Numbered from the stretch's first letter, positions 52,099 to 62,900 are shown. The stretch: 64,000 nt of DNA from UBA7867 sp964579205 (GCA_964579205.1 CAZOFH010000002.1:1-64000), one strand, 5' to 3'. Program-made: numbers and translations. Notes: generated by a model from the letters alone, not told the origin.

Positions 52099-52141
52099 CA
52101 CTCACGCAAGTACTATGCGTTGCATAGTACTTGCGTGAGTG
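52099..52141. repeat. Perfect 20-bp palindromic hairpin (REP-like)
   Basis: CACTCACGCAAGTACTATGC (52099-52118), loop GTT, and its exact complement (52122-52141), between convergent genes and without U-run. The inner part GCAAGTACTATGC recurs at 56573-56585 in a decayed copy, which suggests a dispersed palindromic element. Confidence 0.75.
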
Positions 52142-52158
52142 CATAATATATAATAAAA

Positions 52159-52180
52159 AAAGAAGCAATTTTGCTTCTTT
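52159..52180. terminator. Bidirectional terminator of the helicase gene
   Basis: AAAGAAGCAA/TTGCTTCTTT around a 2-nt loop, with A-run and T-run; touches the helicase stop codon. Confidence 0.8.
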
Positions 52181-53514
52181 TAGTTTTGTGTAGTGCGATT
52201 TTGCTTTTTGGTGTGGTGAGTATTGCGCAGGGTGCGGCGCTTTTTGCCGAGTTTGCTGCTGCCGTTGATGCTGATTTTGTCATTGTAGCGGCTGCCAGTC
52301 GTGCGCCCTGAGATGATGGCGCGTTTCTCACGAGATTTGATATTGAGTTTTTTACCGCGTGGCTTGTTTTGAGTAGGCTCTCTCTGAGTAGTGGTACCAT
52401 TTAGTGTTAGACTAGATGCGGTAATTTTTGATTTTGTTTTTCTTTCGATTTCTAGGATGTCGGCGATTTGTTCAGGGGTATTGAGCAGGGTGTACGCGTT
52501 ACCAGTTTTACCTGCACGTCCTGTACGACCGACACGGTGAATGTAGTATTCGTTGTTTTGTGGCAGGTCAAAGTTTATGACGTGCATAATGTCCTTTACA
52601 TCAATACCGCGCGCCGCGATGTCAGTGGTCACGAGCAGGTTATTCAACTCTGCCTTGTACTCGTTCATCACGCGTTTGCGCACGTTTTGCGGCATATCGC
52701 CGTGCAGTGCGAGCGCCATAAAGCCCATTTTCCTCAGATAAACCTGTACGCTGTCCACCATTTTCTTTGTATTGCAAAAAATTATGGTTCTGCCGCGAGG
52801 CAACTCGCTGAGTAGCGCGTGCAAAGCGCGTTTTTTCTTGTCTTTTGGGCATACAAAATAACTTTGCTTGATGCTCGCGATTGTGGTGTTCGGTGAGCCG
52901 ACTTGGATAGTCGTCGGCTTTTTCATAAAGTTTTTGGTAATCGACATAATGTCCTTTGACATTGTCGCACTAAACATTATCGTTTGGCGAGTGGGTGGGG
53001 TATTGCGCAAAATTTCTTCTATATCTGCTCTAAATCCCATATTGAGCATTTCGTCTGCCTCGTCGAGAACGACGCGCTCAACTAGCCCAAGTTTTAGTGT
53101 TTTGCGTTTGATGTGGTCGAGAATTCTCCCCGGTGTGCCGATGACGATGTTTGCGCCACGCTTTAGGTTGTAGATTTGTCGCTGCATATCAGCACCGCCA
53201 TAAACTGCCACAGCGCGCACCCCATCGAGACGGCTGGTCACTTTTTTGACCTCTAGCAAAATCTGCTCAGCCAACTCTCTAGTAGGGCACAGCACAATCG
53301 ACTGCACATACTTTTGTGGAGTGGTGTTTTGGATGAGCGGTAGGGAAAACGCAAAAGTTTTGCCCGTACCGGTCTGACTCAGCCCTACGACATCCTTTCC
53401 TTCCAAGACCGTAGGGATAGCGCGGGCTTGAATTTCTGTCGGGGCGGTGATTTCCAAATCGCGCAAAATCGCTACGATTTCGTCATTTAGCCCCAAATCG
53501 CTAAATAATTTCAT
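52180..53514 (-). CDS. DEAD-box ATP-dependent RNA helicase
   Basis: A 444-residue helicase. Q motif (TEIQARAIP), motif I SQTGTGKT, Ia PTRELAEQ, II VLDEADEM (DEAD), III SATMS, IV IIFCNT, V TDIAARGID and VI HRVGRTGRAG are all present. The last 90 residues are a basic Arg/Lys/Gly/Ser-rich tail, as in CshA/RhlE types that act in RNA decay and ribosome assembly in the cold. ATG 53514 follows AGAGG. Not assigned to a particular paralogue. Confidence 0.93.
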   Translation of the reverse strand: MKLFSDLGLNDEIVAILRDLEITAPTEIQARAIPTVLEGKDVVGLSQTGTGKTFAFSLPLIQNTTPQKYVQSIVLCPTRELAEQILLEVKKVTSRLDGVRAVAVYGGADMQRQIYNLKRGANIVIGTPGRILDHIKRKTLKLGLVERVVLDEADEMLNMGFRADIEEILRNTPPTRQTIMFSATMSKDIMSITKNFMKKPTTIQVGSPNTTIASIKQSYFVCPKDKKKRALHALLSELPRGRTIIFCNTKKMVDSVQVYLRKMGFMALALHGDMPQNVRKRVMNEYKAELNNLLVTTDIAARGIDVKDIMHVINFDLPQNNEYYIHRVGRTGRAGKTGNAYTLLNTPEQIADILEIERKTKSKITASSLTLNGTTTQREPTQNKPRGKKLNIKSREKRAIISGRTTGSRYNDKISINGSSKLGKKRRTLRNTHHTKKQNRTTQN

Positions 53515-53828
53515 TTTTTTACCTCTATAATCGTTTTTTTGTACAAAATCGGTCGTTTGATTGATTTACAAAGCAATCATTTGCGCTTTACTTTTGTAAA
53601 ATCAAAAAAAACAAATACAGAGATATTTGCCAAGCGCATTAAAATTAAAATTCATTTGTACTCTTTTTATTCTATCATAAGTATTGCCTTTTGTCAATAT
53701 TTAAAAAATTTTTTGCGCCGAATTAGTTAAATTTGGGTTCAAAAAGTAGAATTTTGGGTTATTCGGTTGTAAAAAAATCGAATTTAGTGGTATAATATCT
53801 GTATCTATCAATATTATAAGGAGTAAAA
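53515..53828. other. Divergent promoter region
   Basis: 314 bp, AT-rich, no gene. A TTGTAA (53767-53772)/TATAAT (53791-53796) pair with 18-bp spacer serves the protease gene. The helicase promoter was not recognised. Confidence 0.5.
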
Positions 53829-55298
53829 ATGAATAAATTTGCAAAAACGATGTGCTTTATGTTGTTGGCTATCGTGATGCCATGTTGCATATTTTTTGCA
53901 GGATGCTCAGATTCGGTGGCGGTCAAGAATATTGAATATACCAGCACAAACGGGCTGGTGGATACGTATACTATCACTTATACAGATGGCACGACCTCGA
54001 CTTTTCAGGTAAAAAATGGTGCCAACGGTGCGAACGGCAAGGATGGCAAAGATGCTGCTGATGTAACTGTAGACGACCTTTTTAATGAGTATTTGACGCT
54101 TCATCCCGACGCTACTTATGACGATTTTTTGCACGAATACCTGACATATGAGAATATCGACAAGACGAGGGTCACTAATGAGTGCCTGCTGTCTAGTATG
54201 ATTTTGTATTCTGAGTTCAAGACGACGGAAACGGTGCAAACAAGTTTTTGGACCACTGCAACCAATGATACCGTGTCTCGTAGCGGTGGCTCGGGCGTGA
54301 TTTACAAAATTGAGGACGATTATACCTATATTATCACGAATTACCACGTTGTGTACAGTTCAAGTGTCAATGCTGACAACAACGGCAACATTGCTTATAG
54401 GGTGGTGGGCTATCTGTACGGCTCTGAGGGGGCAAATTCAGTAGTCAAGGATACCAACGGGAATAACGTGCTCAAGGATGGCTATCCTCAATATGACTAT
54501 GGCAAGTATGGTATCGAACTCGAGTACATCGGTGGTAGCGGTGAGAAAGATTTGGCGATTTTGAGGACAAATACCGCAAAATTGAAGCAAATTAATGAAA
54601 ATGTAAAGGAAATTACCTTTGCTGACGACTACACTGTGGGCGAAACGGCTATCGCGGTCGGCAATGTCGAAGGTATGGGCTTGAGCGTGACTGAGGGTGT
54701 CGTGAGCGTGGAAAGTGAGTATATCACGCTCGCGATTGACCAAACTAGGCAGTATCGCTCGATGAGAATTGATACTTCGATTTATCACGGTAGTTCGGGC
54801 GGTGGTTTGTTTAACGAAAAGGGTCAACTCATCGGTATTACAAACTCAGGTGACGGCGACGACCAAAATGTAAACTACGCAATTCCGCTGAGTATTGTCA
54901 AAAATACTGTAGAAAACATCTTATATTATTATAATGACGGCGACGCTGCGACGACTAGCGCATACAAAGTGACTTTGGGTGTGACTGTTCAGGCGAAAGA
55001 ATCAAAATTTGTCTACGACAAAACCATGGGTAGCGGTAGGGTGGTAGAGACAATCGGCGTTATTGAGGTGGCAGACAACACTATCGCGTACAAGATGAAT
55101 TTGGAGAAAGATGACGTTTTGATGGCGTTTTTCATCGGTTCGACTAGGTATGACCTCGACAAAAACTACGAATTGGGTGATTTGCTGCTAACGGTGCGCG
55201 AGGGTGACAAGATTTATTTTGAAGTAAAGCGCGGCGATGATAGTATTAATTCAACACAATACACCATTTTGGCTAGTGACTTAGTCGCTCTGAAATAA
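53829..55298 (+). CDS. Secreted HtrA-like serine protease lipoprotein
   Basis: A 489-residue protein with a lipobox FAGC (about residues 23-26). Then a beta-strand pair, a collagen-like linker (NGANGANGKDGKDA, about 59-72), an S1C trypsin-like domain and a C-terminal PDZ-like region (about 400-489). The catalytic triad is visible: His in ITNYHVV, Asp in KDLAILR, Ser in HGSSGGGLFN. Thus it is a surface protease of the DegP/HtrA type tethered to the membrane, likely in quality control of exported proteins. ATG 53829 follows AAGGAG. Confidence 0.85.
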   Translation: MNKFAKTMCFMLLAIVMPCCIFFAGCSDSVAVKNIEYTSTNGLVDTYTITYTDGTTSTFQVKNGANGANGKDGKDAADVTVDDLFNEYLTLHPDATYDDFLHEYLTYENIDKTRVTNECLLSSMILYSEFKTTETVQTSFWTTATNDTVSRSGGSGVIYKIEDDYTYIITNYHVVYSSSVNADNNGNIAYRVVGYLYGSEGANSVVKDTNGNNVLKDGYPQYDYGKYGIELEYIGGSGEKDLAILRTNTAKLKQINENVKEITFADDYTVGETAIAVGNVEGMGLSVTEGVVSVESEYITLAIDQTRQYRSMRIDTSIYHGSSGGGLFNEKGQLIGITNSGDGDDQNVNYAIPLSIVKNTVENILYYYNDGDAATTSAYKVTLGVTVQAKESKFVYDKTMGSGRVVETIGVIEVADNTIAYKMNLEKDDVLMAFFIGSTRYDLDKNYELGDLLLTVREGDKIYFEVKRGDDSINSTQYTILASDLVALK

Positions 55299-55308
55299 TT
55301 ACAAACAA

Positions 55309-55346
55309 AAAACAGTCTCAAATAGCGTGATTTGAGATTGTTTTTT
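55309..55346 (+). terminator. Terminator of the protease gene
   Basis: TCTCAAA/TTTGAGA extended by CAG/TTG pairs, followed by TTTTTT; A-run on the other side. Confidence 0.8.
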
Positions 55347-55522
55347 GTTTGCGGCAAGAAAGTAGAGGCGGCTTTTTTGTGGTGGAATTTGGCACGATTG
55401 ATTGTAGGGTGGTTTTGCATAAATATAAGTTTTGATGAATAATCACCATTTGCTGTAATAGGGCATATAATACTTGTATTGCGAGTAAATTGAGTAAATT
55501 ATGTTGCATAATCGAAATTTGC

Positions 55523-55552
55523 TTGACCAAAGTATATATTTTTTGATATAAT
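55523..55552 (+). promoter_or_regulatory. Promoter of the coiled-coil gene
   Basis: TTGACC (55523-55528), 18-bp spacer, TATAAT (55547-55552); leader of about 105 nt. Confidence 0.7.
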
Positions 55553-55664
55553 TATGGGAATTGTGTGCGGTTTGCGTAATTTCTGTGAGTTTTTCGTAAG
55601 TTGGGTAAAATGTATAATTATGCAAAATCGCTGCAGAGCAAAACAAAAAATCGGGGGTGATGTA

Positions 55665-56150
55665 ATGAGAGTTTGTCATACGCAGGCTATGAAAATGATT
55701 AAGGAATATGAGGAGCAAAAGAGGCTATTGCTTAGGCGAGAAGCAGAGAACTTTAGAGTGTCGTACAAAGAGGGGGAACAAAAAATCGCTACCGATTATG
55801 ACTACGCGGCTGTACGGGCTGAGATTACACGCCTCGATGCTGAGGTGCGCAAAATAAGGTCAGCCTTGGCAAAAGCGAACTGCTCGGTCAAAATCGACGG
55901 CTTTGATTTGACTATTGGCGAAGCGCTGGTTTATTTGGCGCAGTTGTGTAACGAAAGGCAGCATTTGGACGGAATGGCAGACAACAATCAGTTGTCACGC
56001 CGCTTGACGACAAATGGGGTAATAGAGTACACTGAGTGTCTATTCGATGTCGCAAAGGTCAAAAAGGATGCTGGCGACTTGAGACAAAAGATTAGCGAAT
56101 TGCAAATCGCTATTGATAGGGCAAATTTGGTTAATTTTATTGAATTTTAA
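55665..56150 (+). CDS. Helical protein, DIP1984/septicolysin-like
   Basis: A 161-residue soluble, nearly all-helical protein. The order of a long charged helix (MKMIKEYEEQKRLLLRREAENF), an EITRLDAEVRKIRSALAKAN segment, a DGFDLTIGEALVYLAQL block and a final coiled coil (DLRQKISELQIAIDRANL) is reminiscent of the DIP1984/septicolysin-like family, but the match is by eye and weak. ATG 55665 follows GGGGTGA; the longer frame from 55554 begins at the promoter. Role unknown. Confidence 0.55.
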   Translation: MRVCHTQAMKMIKEYEEQKRLLLRREAENFRVSYKEGEQKIATDYDYAAVRAEITRLDAEVRKIRSALAKANCSVKIDGFDLTIGEALVYLAQLCNERQHLDGMADNNQLSRRLTTNGVIEYTECLFDVAKVKKDAGDLRQKISELQIAIDRANLVNFIEF

Positions 56151-56674
56151 TTGATTTTTCTGCGATATGCGCCCGTTCGAGCCGATTTTTCGTTCGCAAG
56201 AGCGATTTTGAGGTGACAACATCTTTTTTTGAGTGGTAAATTTGTTAGCCGTTCATTCGTTATGCGCTTGAGTAGTTGTGAGAATTGTGGAGTATTAATT
56301 TATTGTTTATTGTTAATTTTTGAATAATATTTATTAGCATATCGGAAAACTTTTTTGAGGCGGTGGAAGTTCAGTTTCAGACTGTCTCTTTTTTGTTATC
56401 TGAGATAGAATAGTAGTTTTTTGGCGTTTGTGTAGAGTGTAAGGTTGCTGTTTTTTGTATTTAGGGAGAGAAGTTGATTTGAGTGGTATATTATTATGGC
56501 GATAATTGAGTGATTTGCCGCGTTTTGTGATGGAATAAGGGGGATAATCACCAAAATTCTGTAGAATTATGCAAGTACTATGCAGGTATTACGCGTTGAA
56601 TAGTAGCCAAAAACTTGTTGCATACCAAATCTTAAAGACCAAGGAAAGAAGTCAATTCAATCCCCGCAAAAACA
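56151..56674. other. Intergenic region with a decayed palindrome
   Basis: About 520 bp with no gene. At 56572-56609 the sequence repeats the core of the palindrome at 52099-52141 (GCAAGTACTATGC, then an 8-nt insertion, then GCGTTGAATAGTA). Otherwise nothing is recognised. Confidence 0.5.
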
Positions 56675-56675
56675 C

Positions 56676-56707
56676 AAACAAAAACCACCCACCGAAACGG
56701 TGGGTGG
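56676..56707 (-). terminator. Terminator of tRNA-Asn
   Basis: CCACCCACCG, 3-nt loop, CGGTGGGTGG, followed by TTTTT on the minus strand. Confidence 0.9.
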
Positions 56708-56712
56708 TAAAC

Positions 56713-56788
56713 TGGCTCCCCAAGCAGGACTTGAACCTGCGACCTGCCGGTTAACAGCCGGACGCTCTACCGACTGAGCTATTGGGGA
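56713..56788 (-). tRNA. tRNA-Asn (GTT)
   Basis: A 76-nt cloverleaf on the minus strand with encoded CCA; acceptor TCCCCAA/TTGGGGA, anticodon loop CTGTTAA (anticodon GTT), TTCAAGT in the T arm. Confidence 0.95.
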
Positions 56789-56898
56789 ATAATGTTTTTG
56801 CCTTGGGGTGCTCGCTAATACGAGCGTGTGAAGGGATTGGTCAATAAAAGAGGAAGGTACTCTCAGTTTTTATTGATACCCAAGACAAGAACAATCAT

Positions 56899-56927
56899 AG
56901 TTTAGCAAATTTTTTGTGATATGTCAA
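56899..56927 (-). promoter_or_regulatory. Promoter of tRNA-Asn
   Basis: On the minus strand TTGACA (56927-56922), 17-bp spacer, TAAACT (56904-56899), about 110 bp upstream of the mature tRNA, so a long 5' leader is processed. Confidence 0.6.
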
Positions 56928-57019
56928 TAATTTTTACCAAAAATTTAAAAAAAATTCGCAAATTTTTTGTTTCGGGAGGTTTTTGGGGCGATTTGGGGCA
57001 AAAATCGACAATTTGGGTA

Positions 57020-57048
57020 TTGTCAAAGCCGCAAAAATGTGATATAAT
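57020..57048 (+). promoter_or_regulatory. Promoter of the 57.1 kb gene
   Basis: TTGTCA (57020-57025), 17-bp spacer, TATAAT (57043-57048). Confidence 0.75.
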
Positions 57049-57066
57049 CTATATATAAGGAAAAAG

Positions 57067-57918
57067 GTGAAGGATAAGTGTATTATGGAAAACAGGAATA
57101 TTTATGAGGAGTTTGGCGACCTCGTCGCCGAATACGAGGCGCGAGGGCTGGTGCCTATGCTGTATATCGATTTTGGGACTTCGATATTGATGCGTGGGAT
57201 AAAAAATATCGGTCCTGCTGGGAGATTTTTGCCTACTGAGTACGAGTTGGTGCCGAGCGGAGAGACGGGGACATTCAGATACTGCGACACTGCGTCATAC
57301 ATACTATTCGCGCAAAATGAGCAAGATGCGATGCTAGGATATAGGATGCGGATGTCGCTGGTGAGTAAATTAAATAGGAATATCCCAAAGTGGTATACAG
57401 AGTCGCGGGTGTACGGTATCGATGCTGCGGGGGACTTGCACGATATTTTTGATGTGCCGCTATTCGTGATAAAGGATATCAAAAATCGCGAACTAGAAGA
57501 ACTGGTGGAATATTCAAACAATTTGGTAAGTCGGTACGGATGTGGCGGAATTATGGCTAGCAAGTGTGGGGCTGGTGGTAGAGATGCGACTATAATCTTG
57601 CACGCAAACAAGATAACCGCGGCTCATGACAAGACTGTCACTGCGCGTACGTGTATAATGAATAGAGTATGGGCTAAGGTGGCTCGCTATTACGACACGC
57701 AGATACTAGACGACCGCGGCGGGTCAAATCAAGAGAATATTTGCAAGTATATGAGCCCGACTACACGAAAACTCTATGCTGAGCATCGCACTGAGCAAAT
57801 GCTAATTAACGGAGAGATTGGCGACGGCGCCGAGGCTAGGTCTGCAAAAATTAATAAGGAAAAGACATTTTCTGATCCGATATTTGTGGCACAACGCGAG
57901 TTGCTATTCAGACAATAA
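57067..57918 (+). CDS. Unknown protein, 283 aa
   Basis: A soluble protein that I do not recognise. Visible features are an N-terminal acidic helix, a segment YIDFGTSILMRGIKNIGPAGRF, a mixed alpha/beta centre and a Gly/Cys-rich stretch (YGCGGIMASKCGAGGRDATIIL, given as residues 157-178). The start is uncertain: GTG 57067 has AGGA at 5 nt, ATG 57085 has a weaker AAGG at 11 nt. Own promoter, no operon partner. It may belong with the other lineage-specific proteins of this window, but I see no shared motif with the three paralogues. Confidence 0.6.
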   Translation: MKDKCIMENRNIYEEFGDLVAEYEARGLVPMLYIDFGTSILMRGIKNIGPAGRFLPTEYELVPSGETGTFRYCDTASYILFAQNEQDAMLGYRMRMSLVSKLNRNIPKWYTESRVYGIDAAGDLHDIFDVPLFVIKDIKNRELEELVEYSNNLVSRYGCGGIMASKCGAGGRDATIILHANKITAAHDKTVTARTCIMNRVWAKVARYYDTQILDDRGGSNQENICKYMSPTTRKLYAEHRTEQMLINGEIGDGAEARSAKINKEKTFSDPIFVAQRELLFRQ

Positions 57919-58318
57919 AACGTTCAATAATTGCGCCTCAAAAAAGCAATCTTGATGAGTAAAACTACTAGCAAATCGCCCCAGAAAAACCACTACCAAA
58001 ACAATAGCGATAGGTCTCTACAAAGTAGGCTAAAGCAGTAGTAAAACAGCCCTCACAAACTCGCCGTTTTGTCCAAAAGAAAGGTGGCAAAAAACGAAAA
58101 ATAGTAGCGCTGTGAGTCGGGATAAAATCGCGAAAACCGTGAAAGTCGAAATAGGACTATTCGTAAAACGCGCAAGACAGATATTAAATTTGGTAAAATA
58201 CCACTCAAAAACGCGCGTAAAAAATATCACAAAAATTAATAAAAAATCGACGACTAATCAGCAAAAAAAATTTGTGTAAAATTTGACAAAAATATAGGTA
58301 AAAGTAAGGAGAAAACAA
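57919..58318. other. A-rich gene-free region
   Basis: About 400 bp of purine-rich sequence with many AAAA runs and isolated GC words (CGCGCG, CGCGAAAACCG). No ORF with a ribosome site, no hairpin with U-run. In composition it is the reverse of the T-rich stretch at 17930-18190. It could be a decayed gene, but no frame can be followed. Confidence 0.4.
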
Positions 58319-59749
58319 ATGGAAAAACAAAAATCAACGCAATATATGCTCAATGCTTATGATAGGTTATTTTTAAAGGAATTGGACTTCGGTGAGATTA
58401 TGCCAGTGGCGGTCATCAAAAATGCTACCCCTGAGGTAGAGGCTAGTTTTGAACATTGGGTGCAATTTTTCAACGCAAAGCACGAGAATCAAGACATCGA
58501 CTTTGGCAGAGTGTCATTTAGGGGGAACAACTACTGCATTTTGGCGGCGCAGGATGCGTCTGTCCGTGCTAATTTGATGAGTCAAGGTATGCTCATCGAG
58601 CATTTTGTATCTAATGACGACCCTGATGTAAAATGCTACTTTTTTGACTGTAACAACAATCTTTTGGATGCTGGTGTGGCACCTGTGGTGTGCTTTAGTG
58701 TAAACAACCGTCTGTCGGGTGTGGCGCGCAGAGATGGGCTAATCAATATCAAGCGCGCGCTAGCAGCGTGTGGCTCTAGCAATGTTGATTTTGAGTTGTT
58801 TCTCCAGCCAGAGGAGGAGATTAATGTCATCTATATGCGGCAGAGAGCAGGGGCTGAGATGGCTATGACCAATGATGTGGTAAAGGCGAGATATATGGCG
58901 CTCAATGTATTGGCACAGAATAGGGATACTGCAGTCAAAGTGTTTAGGATGAATATGTTGGGCGTGCAGAGAGTATCGCCGTTGACTCGCGAGGACTATG
59001 TGATTGCGGAAAAGAATACCGACTACTCGCAGCAAAATTTTGACTATGCGAGCAGTGCTATGAGGCGTAATCACGAGATAACCGACCTCGATGTTGAGCT
59101 TATTGGGCAGGAAAAAATCGACGGGAATAAGGTCGTGGTGAGTATTCTCAAAAACCCAGCGCTCAGAGATGTGAGTTTTGGGAAGTTGTGTGAGAAAATT
59201 GCGTCACGTAGAAAGATACCTGTTTGCGAAATAAAGCAAATCATCAATGCTGACGGTGATAGGTTGATGTACCTCGTATCGGACAAGCGCTATGCTGGTG
59301 AGTATGCTATGAGTGCGTCATATATCCAAGGGCTGCTGTTGGGCGGTAGGGCAAAGAGTTGCTCGATTGTTATGATGAACCTCGACAAAGACGGGCGTCT
59401 TGTGTCTGTCGATAGGCGTCTAGTAGCCAAGTTGAGTGCTGGTGACCCACAGGTAATCAAGGCATTTGAGCGCAATCTCCAAGAGAATGAGCAATGTGCA
59501 AAACTCAACCCGAGCCTGCAGTATTTCGGCAACAAAGAGTACGGCTTGTACATTGATAACTGCGTGATGACTTCGCGGAACAACCGCCCTTATGCCAATG
59601 CTGCAGTGTCGCCTTTGATAAAAGAGGTCAAGTCTTGCGGACTTAGGTACAGCCTCACCGACGCGTATGGCGAGGTGACCAAGACTGGCGGCTCGTACAA
59701 GACTGCCGAGCGTGCAGCGTCAAAGTTGTTGGAGCAAGAAAAGCAATAG
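58319..59749 (+). CDS. Unknown protein, 476 aa
   Basis: A soluble protein that I do not recognise, without signal peptide or membrane helix. It looks like several alpha/beta domains in a row: MPVAVIKNATPEVEASFEHW (about 29-48), a FFDCNNNLLDAG region, GEYAMSASYIQGLLLGGRAKS (about 345-365) and a final RYSLTDAYGEVTKTGGSYKT. ATG 58319 follows AAGGAG. A terminator follows. Lineage-specific in appearance. Confidence 0.65.
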   Translation: MEKQKSTQYMLNAYDRLFLKELDFGEIMPVAVIKNATPEVEASFEHWVQFFNAKHENQDIDFGRVSFRGNNYCILAAQDASVRANLMSQGMLIEHFVSNDDPDVKCYFFDCNNNLLDAGVAPVVCFSVNNRLSGVARRDGLINIKRALAACGSSNVDFELFLQPEEEINVIYMRQRAGAEMAMTNDVVKARYMALNVLAQNRDTAVKVFRMNMLGVQRVSPLTREDYVIAEKNTDYSQQNFDYASSAMRRNHEITDLDVELIGQEKIDGNKVVVSILKNPALRDVSFGKLCEKIASRRKIPVCEIKQIINADGDRLMYLVSDKRYAGEYAMSASYIQGLLLGGRAKSCSIVMMNLDKDGRLVSVDRRLVAKLSAGDPQVIKAFERNLQENEQCAKLNPSLQYFGNKEYGLYIDNCVMTSRNNRPYANAAVSPLIKEVKSCGLRYSLTDAYGEVTKTGGSYKTAERAASKLLEQEKQ

Positions 59750-59763
59750 TTTGTGTAAAAATC

Positions 59764-59792
59764 GACTAGGAATAAAGACCTAGTCTTTTTTT
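59764..59792 (+). terminator. Terminator of the 58.3 kb gene
   Basis: GACTAGG, loop AATAAAGA, CCTAGTC, then TTTTTTT. Confidence 0.85.
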
Positions 59793-59980
59793 GTGCAAAT
59801 TTCTCCAAAAAATTATGCTACAAGCCTCATTTTATTTGCTTTATTTGGCAAAATATATTAAAATTAGACAAGGTATTTTTTATAGTCGCGTTTTTGAGCA
59901 AAAATATAACTTTTTTTGACATAAAAATACTTGCTAATACGCAAAATAAAAAGGAAAAATAGGGGTTCGGAGCAATGGCG

Positions 59981-62900
59981 ATGAGTAAATTACGTTACTT
60001 GTGGTGCGGGGTCTTGATTTTGCTGCTGGTCTGCGGGCTATGCTTTGCGGGATGTGGTAATAATATCGACAATCTGTCTATCAAGTTGAGCGCCTCAGGG
60101 CTAGTAGAGAGTGAAAAAGAAGGAGAATATGACCTAACATTGGTCAAGACGACTGGGCAAGACGACCTATCGTGGTCTGCGGTCGTCTCGGCAGAAGTGC
60201 TGGGTATCTCGGGCTCAATGTCGCCCAAAATCGAGTGGAGCAGCGACAGCCGATATGTGGTAGTGACGCCGAATGCCGACGGCACGAGGGCTACTATCAC
60301 GGGTGTCACCTCGACTAGTGCGCCTACCGTGGTCACGGCATACAGCATTGAAAACCGCAACGCCGAGGCTAGGATCAATGTCACCAATATTGTTACGCCG
60401 CAAAGGATAACGGGGAGCAAATACGCCGCTGGTGAATTGGGTATCCCGCTAGGTACGCCGTTTTCGCTCTTGCCGGGGGATTTGTTTCAATTTTACCCTA
60501 GCGACGCCACCGTGCCAGTATATGAGTACAAGATTGACGGGGTGACCGTTTCGTCGGATGAGGAGTTTACTCTCCAAAATCTCACCGACGGCTACGCTAC
60601 TCTCTCCGCTGCGCCATTGGACAAGTCTGGATATACCACAGAGCAGTTGGCTGCGCTGAGTTATACTATCCAGAGCGTCAGGATTTATAACCCGTTGACA
60701 GATCAAAACACTACTCTTACTATGGCGGGGCAAGAGGGTGACGTCAGCGAAATTACCCTCATCAAAAACGCGAAAAACAAAAACAAAGCCATTCTCACCG
60801 TCAATGCGCCGTCTAGCATCGAATACTCGATTACTAGTGAAAACAATATCGTTTTTGACGAAGAAACCAACAAAAGAGGCGTGTTGAGCGTTACTTTTGA
60901 CGCAAAGACAAAGCAGTTTACCTTGGTTGGTGTGGAGGCTTTGGACGAATTTTGCGATGTGAATATTCACTTTACTATCGCAGGGGTAAAGAATTCTATA
61001 GTATTGACCAAGACTTTTGCAGTGCGCATAGTCGACTATCCAACAGCCATTTCGGTCAACGGCGTGGCAGGGAGTACCGATGTGCATCTGAGGGTGTTTG
61101 ATCAATATCAGTCAGGGGTAAAAGGTACGCCGTTGCGCCTGAATATCTCGCCTGACAGTATGCTCTTTACCAATATTAGCATTGCAGTAGACACCACCAC
61201 TCAGGCGGAAAACTTGACCCTAATGAGTAGCCTGCTAATAGACAACAAGCCATTCACGGGCAGCCTCGATAATATCAAGAGCGGCACGACAATGTACTTG
61301 ACTAATAGTAAGGGGTATGGTGAATTTGATATCCTAGTGTATGCTGCGGATACTCGCGGTACCGAGGATGAAGTGGTGCGTAGGATAACCATTAGCCTAG
61401 AGCAGAGCGTTACCTCAATGACGGTGGACAGTGCCGTGTTAGATAATGCTACCAGTCATCTAATACTCGAGGTGGATGAATACGGCAGCGGTGCAGTCAT
61501 CAATACGCGTGACCTCACTGTCGCTATCACTCCGCAAACGGCATCTTTTGATACAGTCACAGTCGCTAGTGAAGATGAGGATATCGTGGATGTGTCTATC
61601 ACTGATTATACAGACTGCGTGATTACCGTCCGCGCGAAGAAAATCGGTCAAACGCGCATCACCTTGCTCGCTGAGAGTGGGGTGCGACTCAATATCTCGG
61701 TGCGTGTAGTCGCTCGGTACAAGACGATGTCTATTTCGCTCGACCCGAATATGTCGTCAGTAATGTATTGTGCAGACTTGACTGTGACAAAGCCTGTAGA
61801 GGGTGTCTCTGATGTAGAGACATTGTCGCGGGCGTACATTGCCAAAACAGGTAGTGGCGACGGTGTGTACCTGATGAGTGCCTTTTATCCACAGGCGGCT
61901 ATTACCTCAGAAATGGTATCGTCGATAGAGTTTATCTCGAGTGACAATTCAATCGCCAGCCTATATAATACCAACTCGAGCTTTTACCGCAATGTGCTCA
62001 CTACCGAACGTGCTGGTGTGGTAAGTTTTGATATCAAGGTCAAGTATTATAGGCTAGTCGGCAGCAGTCTAGTGCTGCAAGAAGAAGTGATGAATAGCGC
62101 CTTTACTATCCAAGTATTCGAGCGCGTGGCATCACTTAGTGTCAATGAGTCTAGTGTAGAATTGCTCGCCGAAGTACAGAGTTTTGGTGTAGGCGGTAGT
62201 AAGCCTGCCAGTGTATACGACACTGCCAACAATAGCAAAACGCTCAAAGTGACAGTCAACCCGTCAAACTCAAATATCACGGCAAATGACGCGATTTGGT
62301 CAGTGGTGGGGAATACTTCAAAAATTACTCTCAGCACCACTAGAGGTTCTGAGACGGTGGTCAGCGTCAGCCCTCTCGCGGGTAACAGTCTGCGAGTGAC
62401 GGCGACTATAGTAGTTTCGCTTACCGACCTAAATGGCGTGACTTTTACTCAAGAAGTCAAGATAGTAGCCAACAAAATCCAGCAAATCACCGATGTTTAT
62501 ATCAACAACTACGAGAATTCGCTCAAAAACAACTCACTATACTTTGAGTTGTTTAAGGATGACGGCTACACGCTAGATGTTTCTGTCGCACCTACCACCG
62601 CTACCAACAAAAAGTTGGAGTACATTATATACGATGCAGAATTGCTCCCAGCGTGGACGGCGGGGCAAGATGTCATCCGTGTGTACGCGGGCAACAATAA
62701 GTATCAGTATTACAATGTATTGCCGCGTACTGCAGGGGATAGCGCTTATGCGACGCAATATCAATGTAAGACTGCCGACCTAATATACAACGAGGCAGAC
62801 GGCACATATTCTATCAAGCCAAAACGCGCGGGCTATGCATTCGTATTCATTATTCCGCAAGATGTCGCGAACCAAAAAGTGGATGAAATCACCGAGGGCT

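Noticed and set aside
52099..52141. Palindrome as a terminator
   Set aside because: No U-run on either strand, and separate terminators serve the flanking helicase gene.
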